From NCBI GenBank assembly GCA_003509845.1, contig DOMR01000176.1, positions 1 to 15,985 on the forward strand: a stretch of 15,985 nucleotides of DNA, read 5' to 3'. Positions within the stretch are counted from its first letter, which is position 1; each line of letters starts with the position of its first letter. Source of the DNA: Chitinophagaceae bacterium. GTDB lineage: Bacteria > Bacteroidota > Bacteroidia > Chitinophagales > Chitinophagaceae. The notes under the pieces were generated by a model that saw nothing but the letters and a program-made list of their open reading frames with translations, did not search any database and was not told where the DNA came from. Position numbers and translations under genes: made by a program. Positions 15,229-15,985 of this stretch are shown here, piece after piece.

Positions 15229-15985
15229 CAGGCGTTAATTTTTGCGTATAAGTTTTATTGAATTGATAGCTAATGGTTAGTTTAAAATTTCTGACATTTG
15301 TTATACTATAGCTATCAATGATAAAATTGGGACCTTCCGTATGACCTTTATATTTAGTTAAGCCAAAAGGATCGGTTGCTGAAACATTGATATTCACCTT
15401 TTTGTTCATTAATTTTCGTTGCAAACTAATTTGCATAGTTATATTACTTCTTGATATTCCCTGTGGCGTTGCAAAGCTGTTGTATTTATTGTTTGCTTCA
15501 ATGGTGGTAAGGCTGTTGGGCATAAAGCTATAGTTGAGACCAGTATAGTAGGAGCCGCCATCCATATATTTGTACATTATTTTATCAATTGGACTGTATT
15601 TGTTATAATGCATACCTGAGCTCAAATTAACTTTAAACTTTTTGGTGATAGTAATGCCTGACCAAAAATTAACATGATATTCCTCTTGGTCAGAAATGTT
15701 TTGGTAGGTGGTTTGTGTTCTACCTGTAGCCACTAAGGTTCGAATTGTAGTAAATACATCTTTTACTTTATTGTATCCAAAACTGCTATTGATATTTAAT
15801 TTATTGGAGTTGTAACCTAAATTATATTCGATATTTCGCGTTAATGTAGGATTGATTAATGGATTTCCAAAACGTATATTATAGGGGTCGGTGTAATCAA
15901 TATTTGGATTAAGCTCCATAATACTAGGCCTTCTAATTGTTTCTCTAATGGTAATCGTGCTATTTAATTTACTGCTAAATTCTTT
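15221..15985 (-). CDS. Outer-membrane beta-barrel family protein, C-terminal part (5' end outside window)
   Basis: The minus-strand frame is open from the right edge of the window to a TAG at 15221-15223, giving 254 residues of the C terminus. The ATG at 15917-15919 is internal, because the frame continues upstream with TIRETIRRPSIMELNP. That phrase together with YTDPYNIRFGNPLINP is typical of the outer membrane beta-barrel family (OMP_b-brl_3), TonB-receptor-like proteins whose signature is RRPS....NP followed by a GNP..L.P segment. Alternating hydrophobic strands continue to LTISYQF near the end, followed by a short polar tail. It is convergent with the oxidoreductase gene, so it is probably outside the locus and unrelated to it. 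Transport substrate and partner are unknown. Confidence 0.9.
   Translation of the reverse strand, partial: KEFSSKLNSTITIRETIRRPSIMELNPNIDYTDPYNIRFGNPLINPTLTRNIEYNLGYNSNKLNINSSFGYNKVKDVFTTIRTLVATGRTQTTYQNISDQEEYHVNFWSGITITKKFKVNLSSGMHYNKYSPIDKIMYKYMDGGSYYTGLNYSFMPNSLTTIEANNKYNSFATPQGISRSNITMQISLQRKLMNKKVNINVSATDPFGLTKYKGHTEGPNFIIDSYSITNVRNFKLTISYQFNKTYTQKLTPEK

Noticed and set aside
1..15985. CRISPR arrays, insertion sequences, integrase or phage genes
   Set aside because: No spaced direct repeats, transposase-like frames or terminal repeats were seen; the window reads as an intact chromosomal glycan locus.

Overview
The window looks like chromosomal DNA of a Bacteroidota species, plausibly from the Chitinophagaceae/Sphingobacteriaceae side. 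The reasons are AT-rich sequence, a SusC/SusD pair, start codons without a clear Shine-Dalgarno, Bacteroidota-type lipoprotein signals, and a second beta-barrel protein of the TonB-receptor-like type at the right edge. The family-level placement is only an impression.

Layout. Bases 1-67 hold the end of something outside the window and a strong intrinsic terminator. On the minus strand, 86-1357 encodes a ROK-family repressor. It is divergent from a long plus-strand block running from 1496 to 15215: an N-acylglucosamine 2-epimerase (AGE/RnBP type), a SusC-type TonB-dependent porin, a SusD-type glycan-binding lipoprotein, a GHL10 (DUF187) glycoside hydrolase-like lipoprotein, an AmpG-like MFS permease, a cytoplasmic DUF4434 TIM-barrel protein, a second GHL10 enzyme, a phosphodiester glycosidase (NAGPA/DUF2233) lipoprotein, and a secreted FAD-dependent oxidoreductase. 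From the first GHL10 gene onward the gaps are only 4-23 bases, so this half is very probably one transcript. A perfect 50-bp palindrome lies between susD and that half. At the right edge, convergent on the minus strand, is the 3' part of an outer-membrane beta-barrel gene that is probably unrelated.

How the genes may work together. This is a polysaccharide utilisation locus (PUL) whose accessory genes all lean towards N-acetylated amino sugars: a GlcNAc/ManNAc-type epimerase, an AmpG-like permease (the AmpG family imports peptidoglycan disaccharides), GHL10 enzymes (relatives of E. coli DigH/YddW, which cuts denuded peptidoglycan glycan), a phosphodiester alpha-GlcNAcase-like enzyme, and a NagC-like ROK regulator. 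My working hypothesis is a PUL for scavenging bacterial cell-wall glycan, possibly including the wall teichoic acid linkage unit (ManNAc-GlcNAc-1-P-6-MurNAc). In that unit a phosphodiester glycosidase and a ManNAc epimerase would both have an obvious job. This is inference; the sequence shows the families, not the substrate. No HTCS, SusR-type or sigma/anti-sigma regulator is present, so the ROK protein is the only candidate regulator in view.
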